A stretch of DNA of 64,000 nucleotides from Phocaeicola plebeius (GTDB lineage Bacteria > Bacteroidota > Bacteroidia > Bacteroidales > Bacteroidaceae), in contig NZ_QSQT01000014.1 in assembly GCF_003437535.1 (NCBI RefSeq), forward strand, positions 1 through 64,000, written 5' to 3'. A model generated the notes under the pieces. That model saw only the letters and a list, made by a program, of their open reading frames with translations, made no database searches and was not told where the DNA came from. Shown piece by piece: positions 7,730 to 15,916 of the stretch (position 1 is its first letter; every line of letters begins with the position of its first letter). A program made the translations under genes and the position numbers.

Positions 7730-9205
7730 TTAAATGATACGTTCCTTCAGTTTTGCTTCTTTCAACCAGTTCGGAACCGTTTCATTCAAGAAACGTTCTT
7801 TAGCAGCTTTTTCAGCCGGGATGTCCAGACCTATGAACTCCTGCGCTTTCTCTTTGGTAGAAATATCCGGCATCGGCACACTCTCCGTGTAACCGTGCTT
7901 AGCCAGAATACGGACAAGAGAAAGACGGGCCTGCAGTGCTCTGTCCAGTCCATGCGACAGGATTCGCTGAATTTCCTGAGGTGCATGGAAAGCAGCTCCA
8001 TGAGAAGCTACTCCAAAATCCCAGCGCCACTGAGCTTCACGCAGCAGTTTCAATACCGGTTGCATTTCATTCTCTGTCGCTCCCTTATCCCAGGCGAATT
8101 TAGCTTCGATATGTGCCGAAGCCAGTTCTTTTTCCAGACGGGTTCTGATCTCATTGGCCTTACGCTGACGTTCATACACGTTATTGCGCAATGTTTCTTC
8201 ACTTTCACGATGACACACCTGACACGTACGGTCTATCATGGCAAGCGGACTCTGGATGTGATGGTCACTGAATTTCATTCCTCCCTCACTCTTATACGGC
8301 ATGTGACAATCGGCACACGATACTCCTCTCTGTCCGTGAATGCCCATCTGCGAAATTTCATAGTCAGGATGCTGTGCCTTGAGAATCGGTGTACGGCTCA
8401 AAGCATGCGTATAGTCAGAAAAGCCGGCTTCATCGTAATATTGCTCGATGGCCTCTACCGTCATGCCCTTGTCCCATGGGAAAGTGAGGTACTTGCCGTC
8501 TCCTTTAAAGTAATATTCCACATGACACTGTGCACACACCAGCGAGCGCATTTCCTGAGGAGTGGCTTTTGTGATGTCTTTTCCCTGACGGGCAAAAGCT
8601 TCAATCAGGGCCGGACGGCTAATATGCAAATCCATTGTTTCTGAATCATGACAATCTGAACAGCCTATCGGATTCACAATCTCATCGCCGAAAGCAGCCC
8701 ACTTGTTATTGTAGAATGAATCTACCCCTATCTCCTGCATCATGCGCGGTACATCAGGACTCTTGCAGGTCCAGCAAGTAGAGGGCTGAGGGCCGTCTTT
8801 TTCACCCTGAGGTGCTCCTGTTCGCAACGTGGCACGAATGTCTTCAATGGCATGCATGTGGCCACGAGGAGTGGCATAGTCTTTTGAAAAGGCATAGCCT
8901 GCCCAAAGAATCACCATCTCCGGCCGCTGTGCCAGCACATCCACCTGCACATTTCCGTTGAATTCACTTTCAAAATCTGTACGGGCAGTTTCAGTCCAAG
9001 TCTGATATTCTCTCGGGAAATCTCCCTGGAATTTCTCGTTCTGAGCCACAATCCCTTTCATCGGATTCTTCCGGTTATTAAATATGCTTGCCACTTCGGC
9101 CCTGCGCTCTGACAACGCAGACACGGCAAGTCCTAAACAAAACACGACGGCCATTGATGCACCAAACAACAGCCATCCCTGCCAAGATTTAAAATTATGA
9201 ATCAT
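7730..9205 (-). CDS. nrfA: Cytochrome c nitrite reductase catalytic subunit NrfA
   Basis: A 491-residue pentaheme enzyme that reduces nitrite to ammonium with six electrons in the periplasm. The catalytic heme site is the diagnostic CWTCK (144-148), with lysine as heme ligand, followed by four CxxCH sites at 182 (CSDCH), 224 (CAQCH), 297 (CADCH) and 328 (CQVCH). The segments around KGDGKYLTFPWDKG and HGQRGVSCADCHMPY carry the usual active-site and calcium region. The N-terminus has a membrane-spanning signal (about 12-31). It follows nrfH by 17 bp and should take electrons from it. Length and motifs are normal for the family. Confidence 0.97.
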   Translation of the reverse strand: MIHNFKSWQGWLLFGASMAVVFCLGLAVSALSERRAEVASIFNNRKNPMKGIVAQNEKFQGDFPREYQTWTETARTDFESEFNGNVQVDVLAQRPEMVILWAGYAFSKDYATPRGHMHAIEDIRATLRTGAPQGEKDGPQPSTCWTCKSPDVPRMMQEIGVDSFYNNKWAAFGDEIVNPIGCSDCHDSETMDLHISRPALIEAFARQGKDITKATPQEMRSLVCAQCHVEYYFKGDGKYLTFPWDKGMTVEAIEQYYDEAGFSDYTHALSRTPILKAQHPDYEISQMGIHGQRGVSCADCHMPYKSEGGMKFSDHHIQSPLAMIDRTCQVCHRESEETLRNNVYERQRKANEIRTRLEKELASAHIEAKFAWDKGATENEMQPVLKLLREAQWRWDFGVASHGAAFHAPQEIQRILSHGLDRALQARLSLVRILAKHGYTESVPMPDISTKEKAQEFIGLDIPAEKAAKERFLNETVPNWLKEAKLKERII

Positions 9206-9222
9206 ACTATACGAGTTTTAAA

Positions 9223-9783
9223 TTATTCTTTCATCTTTCTCAACCATTCCGGAACTGGTGAATCCGGCAGTGGCACAATGGCCGCCGGTGTGGACGACAG
9301 ACTGTTCTTTCCTCCATGGGGCACATCGCGGTGGCAATCCCAGCAGGCTTTTCCCTTTCCCACTTCCGACATCATATAGTCTATGCGGCCGGTCTTTACC
9401 AGTTCCGTATTCAACTGTTCATGACAGCGGATACAATTGTTCATGATGACCTGTGAACTGGCCGGATGTGCCTGAATGACCTGAGGCTCCGAACTGGTTA
9501 GAAAAGCAGCCACGTGCTTCACGCCGTCCATCCCTTTGAACGTCCACTTCTTCAAAAAATTCTCATGTGGCACATGGCAGTCGTTACACGTCGCATTTCG
9601 CGAATGAGAGCTGTGCATCCAAGTGGCATAATAAGGTGACATGATGTGGCAATTCACACAAGCCGAAGGCTCGTCGGTGAGATACGTATGTGCTCTCAAG
9701 AGGTAAAGGAAGTACAGTCCACCGCCTGCCACCACTCCTGCAATGAGAGCCGTTATCATTTTTTGTCGTTTGGATAGCATCAT
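9223..9783 (-). CDS. nrfH: Tetraheme quinol dehydrogenase NrfH
   Basis: A 186-residue NapC/NirT-family cytochrome that anchors NrfA to the membrane and passes electrons from menaquinol. One N-terminal transmembrane helix (about 10-30) precedes four CxxCH heme sites at 42 (CVNCH, in the CVNCHIM context typical of heme 1), 66, 117 and 147. The start is set at the double ATG (9783/9780), because an upstream extension would add 35 residues before the membrane anchor and cover an AT-rich regulatory region. It is the first gene of the nrfH-nrfA-resB-ccsA-porin operon. Confidence 0.95.
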   Translation of the reverse strand: MMLSKRQKMITALIAGVVAGGGLYFLYLLRAHTYLTDEPSACVNCHIMSPYYATWMHSSHSRNATCNDCHVPHENFLKKWTFKGMDGVKHVAAFLTSSEPQVIQAHPASSQVIMNNCIRCHEQLNTELVKTGRIDYMMSEVGKGKACWDCHRDVPHGGKNSLSSTPAAIVPLPDSPVPEWLRKMKE

Positions 9784-9792
9784 ATAATATAC

Positions 9793-9806
9793 TTTTTTGC
9801 AAAAAA
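9793..9806 (-). promoter_or_regulatory. Perfect 14-bp palindrome just upstream of nrfH
   Basis: TTTTTTGCAAAAAA is a perfect palindrome ending 9 bp before the nrfH ATG. It may be an operator for the neighbouring Crp/Fnr protein or simply a homopolymer-rich coincidence. Its closeness to the start codon would favour repression or an effect on translation rather than activation. Confidence 0.3.
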
Positions 9807-9938
9807 AAGATATTATTTCAAATTCAGGTGTAATAAATATGACACCCAGCCCAATTTTGCAGACATATAACATGCGATTCCTACCCAAAAATCACAAAGA
9901 ACTTGAAGACAACCCTGAAACCTCCCTATAAAATTAAA

Positions 9939-9971
9939 GCCGACCCATAAGATTATACCTTACAGGTCGGC
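9939..9971 (-). terminator. Terminator after the pyrD-like gene
   Basis: The arms GCCGACC and GGTCGGC, with an inner TAAG/CTTA pairing, form a hairpin 32 bp beyond the pyrD-like stop. On the minus strand it is followed by TTTAATTTT, a weak U-tract. Confidence 0.6.
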
Positions 9972-10003
9972 CACCATCATTTATAAAACATGTACGCCAC
10001 TGC

Positions 10004-10993
10004 TTATATTTTCTCGGCAATACGCTTTACCACACCAGGACCTTCATAGATGAAAGCGGAATACACCTGTACGAGGTGAGCTCCCGCATTCCGCATGGCC
10101 TTTGCCTCAAACGGTGTCATCACACCTCCCGCACCAATCAGCAACATGTCCTTGGGAGCATGTGCCGACAAATACTTCATCACCTCCAAAGACTTATGAA
10201 TGACCGGAAGTCCGCTGATGCCTCCGGCTCCTACCCGTTCCACTTCAGCCTGTGCGGAATGAATCAGAAGCGAACGGTCCTGTGTAGGTCCCGTAGCAAT
10301 GAAACCGTCAATATGATGCACCTTTGCAAATTCAATCACCGCATCCAGTTTCTCCACCGGCACATCGGCAGGCAACTTCAGGAAGACCGGTCTGTGGAAA
10401 CGCTGTTTGTAGCTCTCGAGTGCAGTCAACACGTCAGTCAGAATCTCAGGCGTCATACTGCCCCAGTTTATCGTATAATAATCCGCATAGGCACTGAAAG
10501 TCTCGTACAAATCTGTAATATCTGTCACGGCCCGCTCCACATCGGTCGGAGCATTGGTATTGATATTTACTCCCAAAATGTATTTTCCGTCCCGTTTCCG
10601 TTGCAGATTTTTCAGGACAACCTCTTTTCCGGGATTATTGAAGCCCGTACGTGAAACCAGCGCATGATCCTCCGGCAAACGGAAGATTCGGGGGAAAGGA
10701 TTTCCTGCTACCTTTTCCGGAGTAACGGTTCCCACTTCCAGAAAACCAAAACCCAAATCACTCAGTTCGTCAAAGCAATTCGCCTCTTTGTCGAATCCGG
10801 CCGACAGTCCCACCCGATTGGCAAAAGTCAGGTTCCGCCATTGAAACGGTGTTGCCTTCGGACGATAAAATGCACGAAGAAGACATTTCACCGGTGGAAA
10901 ATGACGATAAACATGAAGTAAAGCAACTATCTGACCGTGAATTTTCTCGGCATCCATACGGAACAACCAGGGACGAAGAATAGATTTGTACAT
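10004..10993 (-). CDS. pyrD: Class 2 (quinone-type) dihydroorotate dehydrogenase homologue
   Basis: A 329-residue TIM-barrel flavoprotein with the N-terminal helical region characteristic of membrane-associated class 2 DHODH (MYKSILRPWLFRMDAEKIHG) and FMN/substrate motifs GFDKEANCFDELSDLGFGFLEVGTVTP, GFNNPG and GVNINTN. Against E. coli PyrD as I know it, Asn172 and the base Ser175 are kept (Asn176, Ser179 in INWGSM) and Lys217 is kept (Lys206), but orotate-binding Asn177 is Thr181 and Asn246 is Gly235 (IATGPTQDRS). The true substrate may therefore differ. Bacteroidota usually rely on a class 1B PyrD-PyrK for pyrimidines. The start is the ATG matching the family N-terminus; one lies six bases upstream. 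The symbol is by homology only. Confidence 0.75.
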   Translation of the reverse strand: MYKSILRPWLFRMDAEKIHGQIVALLHVYRHFPPVKCLLRAFYRPKATPFQWRNLTFANRVGLSAGFDKEANCFDELSDLGFGFLEVGTVTPEKVAGNPFPRIFRLPEDHALVSRTGFNNPGKEVVLKNLQRKRDGKYILGVNINTNAPTDVERAVTDITDLYETFSAYADYYTINWGSMTPEILTDVLTALESYKQRFHRPVFLKLPADVPVEKLDAVIEFAKVHHIDGFIATGPTQDRSLLIHSAQAEVERVGAGGISGLPVIHKSLEVMKYLSAHAPKDMLLIGAGGVMTPFEAKAMRNAGAHLVQVYSAFIYEGPGVVKRIAEKI

Positions 10994-11082
10994 AATCATA
11001 ATGTTTTTAGTTTCGTGATACAAAAGTACGACATCTATCTGGATTTTTGTCATAAAAAAAAGTTATCCCCTATTACCTGAAA

Positions 11083-11208
11083 AAACGTAAGTACGTTTGG
11101 GTCGAAACACAAGTTCGTTTAAGACAAAACGCAAGTGCGTTTTACTTCAAACGTACTTGCGTTTTACCTGAAATGTCCTTGCGTTTTAGTTCAAACGCAA
11201 AGGCGTTT
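11083..11208. repeat. Array A: six 16-bp palindromes at exact 22-bp pitch
   Basis: Six 16-bp imperfect palindromes start at 11083, 11105, 11127, 11149, 11171 and 11193. They are AAACGTAAGTACGTTT, AAACACAAGTTCGTTT, AAACGCAAGTGCGTTT, AAACGTACTTGCGTTT, AAATGTCCTTGCGTTT and AAACGCAAAGGCGTTT. The arms AAACGY/RCGTTT are conserved, several deviations still pair as G-U in RNA, and the 4-nt centre and 6-nt spacers vary. The array fills the gap between the sbcC stop and the pyrD-like start. It is far too short in unit and spacer for a CRISPR. A second array of the same design lies at 46669-46794. Confidence 0.9.
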
Positions 11209-11258
11209 TTTACCAAATCCTAATCTACTAAAAATCAAACATTTACAAAACCCACAAT

Positions 11259-14200
11259 TTACATATTTCCCATCGTATTGACAACCTCCACCCGACTTAG
11301 CGTATGGTTTACCCGCTCCACATGAATCTGGGTGGCAATGCGTTCGCGCAGGGCTTCCACGTGACTGATGATGCCTACCTTCTTGCCTCCTATCTGGTGC
11401 AACTTCTCAAGTGCTTCCATCACCGTGTTCAGGTAGTCGCTGTCCAGTGTACCGAAACCTTCGTCGATAAACAGCACATCCACCGAAAGACTTTTCCGGT
11501 TGAGTGAAGACAATCCCAATGCCAAGGCCAGTGACACCAGGAAGCTCTCCCCACCTGAAATGGTGGATGTGGGACGTTTCACCCCGCCTTGGTATTCATC
11601 GCGCAACAGAATGGTAAGTCCACCCGGCGGACACTCCATACGGTAACGGTCGGTCAGCCGGCTCAGGTAATGATTGGCACCGGCCAGCAACTGGCGAAGC
11701 ACGTAGCTTTGGGCAATGTTACGGAACTTCTTGCCGTCGGCACTGCCGAACAAGGCAGCCACTCCAGCCCAGTTGTCCACTTCCTTTTGCTTCACTTCTA
11801 TCTGTTCCTTCACTTTCCGGATACGTTGCAGGCACTCTTCGTGATGTGCCAGCATCTGTGCGATGGCTCCCAAACGAGCCAACTTCCCGGTCTGCTGTTC
11901 TTCCAGTCGGGAAATGGTTTCCTCTACGACTGCCAGCGTCATCCCTTCGGTTTCCGACGGACGCTGTGCCCGATGTTGCGCCAGTTCCCGACCGACCCGT
12001 TCCATTTCTGCCCGCCGACTCGTCAGGTCGTTGTCCAACTTCTGCAAAGTACGGCGTGCCATATTCACTTTCTCCACTTCCAGTCCGGCCAGTTTCTCCA
12101 AATACTCACGGGAAATCTCGGGATGATCGACAAGAAAAGCTTCCACTCCGGTGCTTTTTTCCTCCCTCAACTTTTGCGATGTCTTTATGGCATGGCAGAC
12201 AGAAAGCACGGAAGTGTTCAGCGTGTTCCATTGTCCCGGAAGTCCTTCCGGACACGGCCCGTCGGGTATCGTCTCTGCCGTCTCCAGCTCCCAGGCCGGA
12301 AGTTCCGACAAGATGGACTGACGGACGGACTGCACCTGCTCCACCTGAGAAGCCAGCGACTCAACCTTGTGCGAGAGTTGCTCTCTCCTCGTCTGCTGTT
12401 CCACATACCGGTCAGTTTCTTTCTTCAAGGCGGTAATGAAGTTTTCGCGGTCGGTCTTCCAAGCTTCTTGCCAAGGCGTAAAGACAATCAAGATCTCTCC
12501 TTTCTCCACGCACTGGGAAACGGTCAGTGCCTCACGCGAAAGTGCCTCTTCCAGCATACGCAGCTCGGTTTCCAAACGGGACACGGCTTTGTCGGCTTCC
12601 TCAACCTTCCGATGCCATTGCTCGCTGGCAGTGGTCAGTTCCTCCCGTTCCTTCGTCAGACGGTTCAGGCGTTGCTGTCCTTCCTCGGCTTGTTTCCACT
12701 GCGCTTCCAGCCGGTCGCATACTTCCAGCTGCGCCGACAAGGCTTGCTCTACCTGAGATACGACCTCGTCCGCTTCTTTCACGGTGGCATAAAGCGGCAT
12801 ATCTGCCACGGCCTTTTCCGCCAGAGAATAAGCTTCTTTTGCAATAGTCTCCTTCTTCGCCTCCATTTCTTCCAGTCGCATCAGAGAACGGACCTCCGCT
12901 TCCGCCCGTGCCAGTGCGGTCAAGACTTCCTCCGCCCGACGTGCCTTTTCTTCCAGCAACGCACGGACCGGTTCCAGCAACGACACAAAATGAGCCTCGC
13001 TCTTCAAGTCATCACCTACCTCCTTGCCACAAACCGGACACACATCGCCTTTTGACAGACGTGCGCGGGCTTCGCGTGCCCAGTCCTCGCACGACATCCG
13101 CTGCTTGTCGTACACCTGCTGCACTTCTTCCTTTTCCTTACGGCAAACTTCAGCCTGCGCTTTCAGTTGCGCTACCGTCTGTTGCTGTTTCCGGCAATCG
13201 TCCTGCAAGGTTTTCCGGTTCTTCTGCACATCCAGCCAGGCCTGTTCCTTTTCCGCACGGACAGAAAGTGCCTCCCGCAACTTCTTCCATCCGTCCAGCT
13301 GAACGTCTGCCTCCTGCTTCTTCTGCCGAAGTTCCTCCACTTGCAAATCCTCTAACCGCATGCGGCACACTGCCACCTCCTGCTGCTTTTCTTCCGCTAC
13401 CTTTCGGGCCTGCTCATACGATGCCGTAGCTTCCTGCCGGACTTTCAACGTTTTTTGATGCATTGCCGCCTTGTGCGCTTTTTCTTTCCGGTAATCTTCC
13501 GACTGCTGGAACGCGCGCTGAATCTGGTCAGACAAAGCCGAAAGCGATTGCAACGATTCGTACACCGGCACCTTTTCCTGCACACCGGTAAGATAGGTCT
13601 CGCACGCCGCCCACTGTTCCCGGCACTGCACCTGCATACGCTCCAGTTGACCCAGGCCAACACTCAACGAACGGTACTTCTCTTTCAGTTGTTCCAGTTC
13701 TTCTTCCGACGTACGGATACGCTGCTGCAAGGCCACCTGTTCCGTCCACTGGAAACGCACATCAGCCGTACGGTCCCAGTCATCCAGCAACGATTTGTTG
13801 CGCTTGTAATCTTCCGATTCTACCCGTTCCGTCAGTGCCTGAAGCGCCTTTCCGGTCTCCTCCAGATCATGTGCCAACTTCTGCTCGTCGGTCAACCATT
13901 TCCGAAGGTCCTGCTCCTGCTTCAACTGTGTGCGGAGCGTAGCAGTTTCTTCTGTCACCTGGCGCTGTTCCGCCTGAAGCGCGGCCAGTTCCTCGTCAGT
14001 CAACAACACAATGCCGCCCGTCTGCGCCTTCAGTTCCTGCAGCTCCGCCTCCTTTTCGGTCTTCATCACGTAGATTTCCCGACTGATGCGCGAGTAGATT
14101 TCCGTACCTGTCAGTTTCTCCAGGATATTTGATTTTTCCTCCTCCTTGCTTTTCAGGAACTTGGTAAACTCTCCCTGTGCCAGCAGCGTAGTCCGGCAGA

Positions 14201-14693
14201 ACTGCTCAAAGGTGAGACCGATACGCCGCTCTATCTCCGTACGTGTTTCGGTCGACTTATTCGTGAGCGGAGTGCCGTCCTGCAAAGAAAGTGTCCAGAC
14301 CACTTTCTGAATTTTCCCTCCAGCCTTGTTGCGTGCCCTTGCCACGCTCCACACGGCCCGTAAGGCATCTCCTGCCGCATCCGTAAACCACAGCTCCACT
14401 TGTGCCGACACACTGTCGCGCCGCATCAGCATGCGTGAATCGTCAATGCTTACTTCACCCGTGCCGGAAAAGCTGTCGTTCTCGTCCAAGTAGCGTTCAT
14501 TGGCTGCCTGTTTCAAGCGGGGAGTGGTGTTATAGAGTGCCAGACACACTGCATCCAGCAGCGTCGACTTGCCGGCTCCCGTCGGCCCACAAATCAGGAA
14601 GATGGAATCCTCGCCCAGCGGCCCATGCTCAAAATCAATGCACGCCTTCTCGATGGAGGCTATATTTTCAATAATCAGTTTCTGTAATTTCAT
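11259..14693 (-). CDS. sbcC: SbcC/Rad50-type exonuclease ATPase subunit
   Basis: A 1144-residue SMC-like ATPase. It has Walker A GPTGAGKST (36-44) in a typical N-terminal lobe, two very long Glu/Gln/Lys-rich coiled-coil arms, a zinc-hook CPVC near residue 554 (DVCPVCGKEVG), and a C-terminal lobe with the ABC signature SGGESFLVSLALALGLSS (about 1045) and Walker B VDVLFIDEGFGTLD. With SbcD it forms the nuclease complex that opens DNA hairpins and processes ends. The start codon is 3 bp after the sbcD stop, so the two are translationally coupled. Length is normal for the family. Confidence 0.96.
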   Translation of the reverse strand: MKLQKLIIENIASIEKACIDFEHGPLGEDSIFLICGPTGAGKSTLLDAVCLALYNTTPRLKQAANERYLDENDSFSGTGEVSIDDSRMLMRRDSVSAQVELWFTDAAGDALRAVWSVARARNKAGGKIQKVVWTLSLQDGTPLTNKSTETRTEIERRIGLTFEQFCRTTLLAQGEFTKFLKSKEEEKSNILEKLTGTEIYSRISREIYVMKTEKEAELQELKAQTGGIVLLTDEELAALQAEQRQVTEETATLRTQLKQEQDLRKWLTDEQKLAHDLEETGKALQALTERVESEDYKRNKSLLDDWDRTADVRFQWTEQVALQQRIRTSEEELEQLKEKYRSLSVGLGQLERMQVQCREQWAACETYLTGVQEKVPVYESLQSLSALSDQIQRAFQQSEDYRKEKAHKAAMHQKTLKVRQEATASYEQARKVAEEKQQEVAVCRMRLEDLQVEELRQKKQEADVQLDGWKKLREALSVRAEKEQAWLDVQKNRKTLQDDCRKQQQTVAQLKAQAEVCRKEKEEVQQVYDKQRMSCEDWAREARARLSKGDVCPVCGKEVGDDLKSEAHFVSLLEPVRALLEEKARRAEEVLTALARAEAEVRSLMRLEEMEAKKETIAKEAYSLAEKAVADMPLYATVKEADEVVSQVEQALSAQLEVCDRLEAQWKQAEEGQQRLNRLTKEREELTTASEQWHRKVEEADKAVSRLETELRMLEEALSREALTVSQCVEKGEILIVFTPWQEAWKTDRENFITALKKETDRYVEQQTRREQLSHKVESLASQVEQVQSVRQSILSELPAWELETAETIPDGPCPEGLPGQWNTLNTSVLSVCHAIKTSQKLREEKSTGVEAFLVDHPEISREYLEKLAGLEVEKVNMARRTLQKLDNDLTSRRAEMERVGRELAQHRAQRPSETEGMTLAVVEETISRLEEQQTGKLARLGAIAQMLAHHEECLQRIRKVKEQIEVKQKEVDNWAGVAALFGSADGKKFRNIAQSYVLRQLLAGANHYLSRLTDRYRMECPPGGLTILLRDEYQGGVKRPTSTISGGESFLVSLALALGLSSLNRKSLSVDVLFIDEGFGTLDSDYLNTVMEALEKLHQIGGKKVGIISHVEALRERIATQIHVERVNHTLSRVEVVNTMGNM

Positions 14694-14696
14694 GTG

Positions 14697-15911
14697 CTAT
14701 TCCTCCTCTTGGCTTCGTACCCGTTTCACGGCTTCTTCCAGCATGTCGAGCATTTCCGGAGCGATGTCCCGCTGAAACTTGTCCTGATAATAGATGGCTG
14801 CTACCTGCGACGGAGAAAAAGTCTGCAAACGGTCTACATCCAGCTCTGTAATCTCCTTCTGCGTTTCCACTACTTCACGTTCCCACTTGTAACGGCAGAA
14901 ACGGCACTGCTTATCACGAGCTAACTCGTAGGCCCGCTCCATGCAATAGGCCGGAGGTACATCCTGAATACGGACGTGCAACTGCACATACATCTTTTCC
15001 TCATCGGGAATGGCCTGCAACACCTCCAATGCCTCTTCCTGCGACACGGCCCGCGAAGGCAGCACTTTTAAGGGCCACACATTCCGCACCGGCAAGGTGC
15101 GCACTTCGGGCATAGCACCGTGTGCAGCCAGTTCTACCAGACTGACGGAATGCCCGTAACTCTCGTCAAAGTTGACCGGAAGCGGGGAGCCGCAATAACG
15201 GGCCCGTCCGCCGAGCAAGGTTTGCGGAAAATGGATGTGTCCTAAGGCCAAGTAATCGTATCCCTCCCCCATCAGGCGGATGTCCGTGTATTCCATGCCG
15301 CCGCGTCCGTCGTCCTGTCCGGTAATGTCACTTCCCGTCAGGGCCAGGTGGGCCATCAGCGCCACCGGAAGATTCCCCTGGTTTCGTTCCTCCACACGGT
15401 TCAGTAAAGTTTGGATAAAATGATGTTGCCGCTCTTCACGTGGGACTTCTTCATCGAGCGCCGGAAAGTTTTGCGGATACACATGAGGCAGGGCTATCAC
15501 ATAGCCTTTCAATTCGCCGCAACCGTTCTTCACTTCCACGATATGACGTTCCAGGTCTACCTGGCCGGCTTCATCCCTTCGGATAGAACCCACCACAGTG
15601 ACTCCGGCATACTTCCACAGATTCCGGTTGATTTCCAGCTTGGAACTGCTGTCGTGATTACCTGCCGTGATGATAATCTGCATGGAAGGGCAGGTTTCAT
15701 GAAATTCCACCAGCGCATCCGTGTACAACCGCTGGGCGGCTGCCGAAGGACTGCAATAATGAAACACGTCGCCCGACACGATCAACGCGTCGGGCTGTTC
15801 TGTGGCTACCCAGTGGCACAACTGCCGCAGAAAGTCTTGCTGTTCTTCGCTGCGGTCGTATTCAAACAGTTGCTGCCCCAGATGCCAGTCACTAGTATGT
15901 AATATTTTCAT
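14697..15911 (-). CDS. sbcD: SbcD/Mre11-type exonuclease subunit
   Basis: A 404-residue calcineurin-like metallophosphoesterase. Metal-binding motifs are in order: TSDWHLGQ (5-12), VSGDVFH, AGNHDS, then ALMAHLAL and LALGHIHFPQ, with a C-terminal capping domain. It supplies the nuclease activity of the SbcCD complex. The gene lies between a DPP-IV-like peptidase (5 bp upstream) and sbcC (3 bp downstream) and is almost certainly co-transcribed with both. Confidence 0.95.
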   Translation of the reverse strand: MKILHTSDWHLGQQLFEYDRSEEQQDFLRQLCHWVATEQPDALIVSGDVFHYCSPSAAAQRLYTDALVEFHETCPSMQIIITAGNHDSSSKLEINRNLWKYAGVTVVGSIRRDEAGQVDLERHIVEVKNGCGELKGYVIALPHVYPQNFPALDEEVPREERQHHFIQTLLNRVEERNQGNLPVALMAHLALTGSDITGQDDGRGGMEYTDIRLMGEGYDYLALGHIHFPQTLLGGRARYCGSPLPVNFDESYGHSVSLVELAAHGAMPEVRTLPVRNVWPLKVLPSRAVSQEEALEVLQAIPDEEKMYVQLHVRIQDVPPAYCMERAYELARDKQCRFCRYKWEREVVETQKEITELDVDRLQTFSPSQVAAIYYQDKFQRDIAPEMLDMLEEAVKRVRSQEEE

Positions 15912-15916
15912 CCGTT

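Noticed and set aside
11083..11208. Array A as a CRISPR array
   Set aside because: Units are 16 bp with 6-nt spacers, spacers are too short to be captured DNA, units are not identical, and no cas genes are present.
11589..13055. Long plus-strand reading frame opposite sbcC
   Set aside because: It lies wholly antisense to the coiled-coil part of sbcC, has low-complexity Leu/Gln/Phe/His composition and no recognisable motif; it is a shadow of the sbcC codon pattern.
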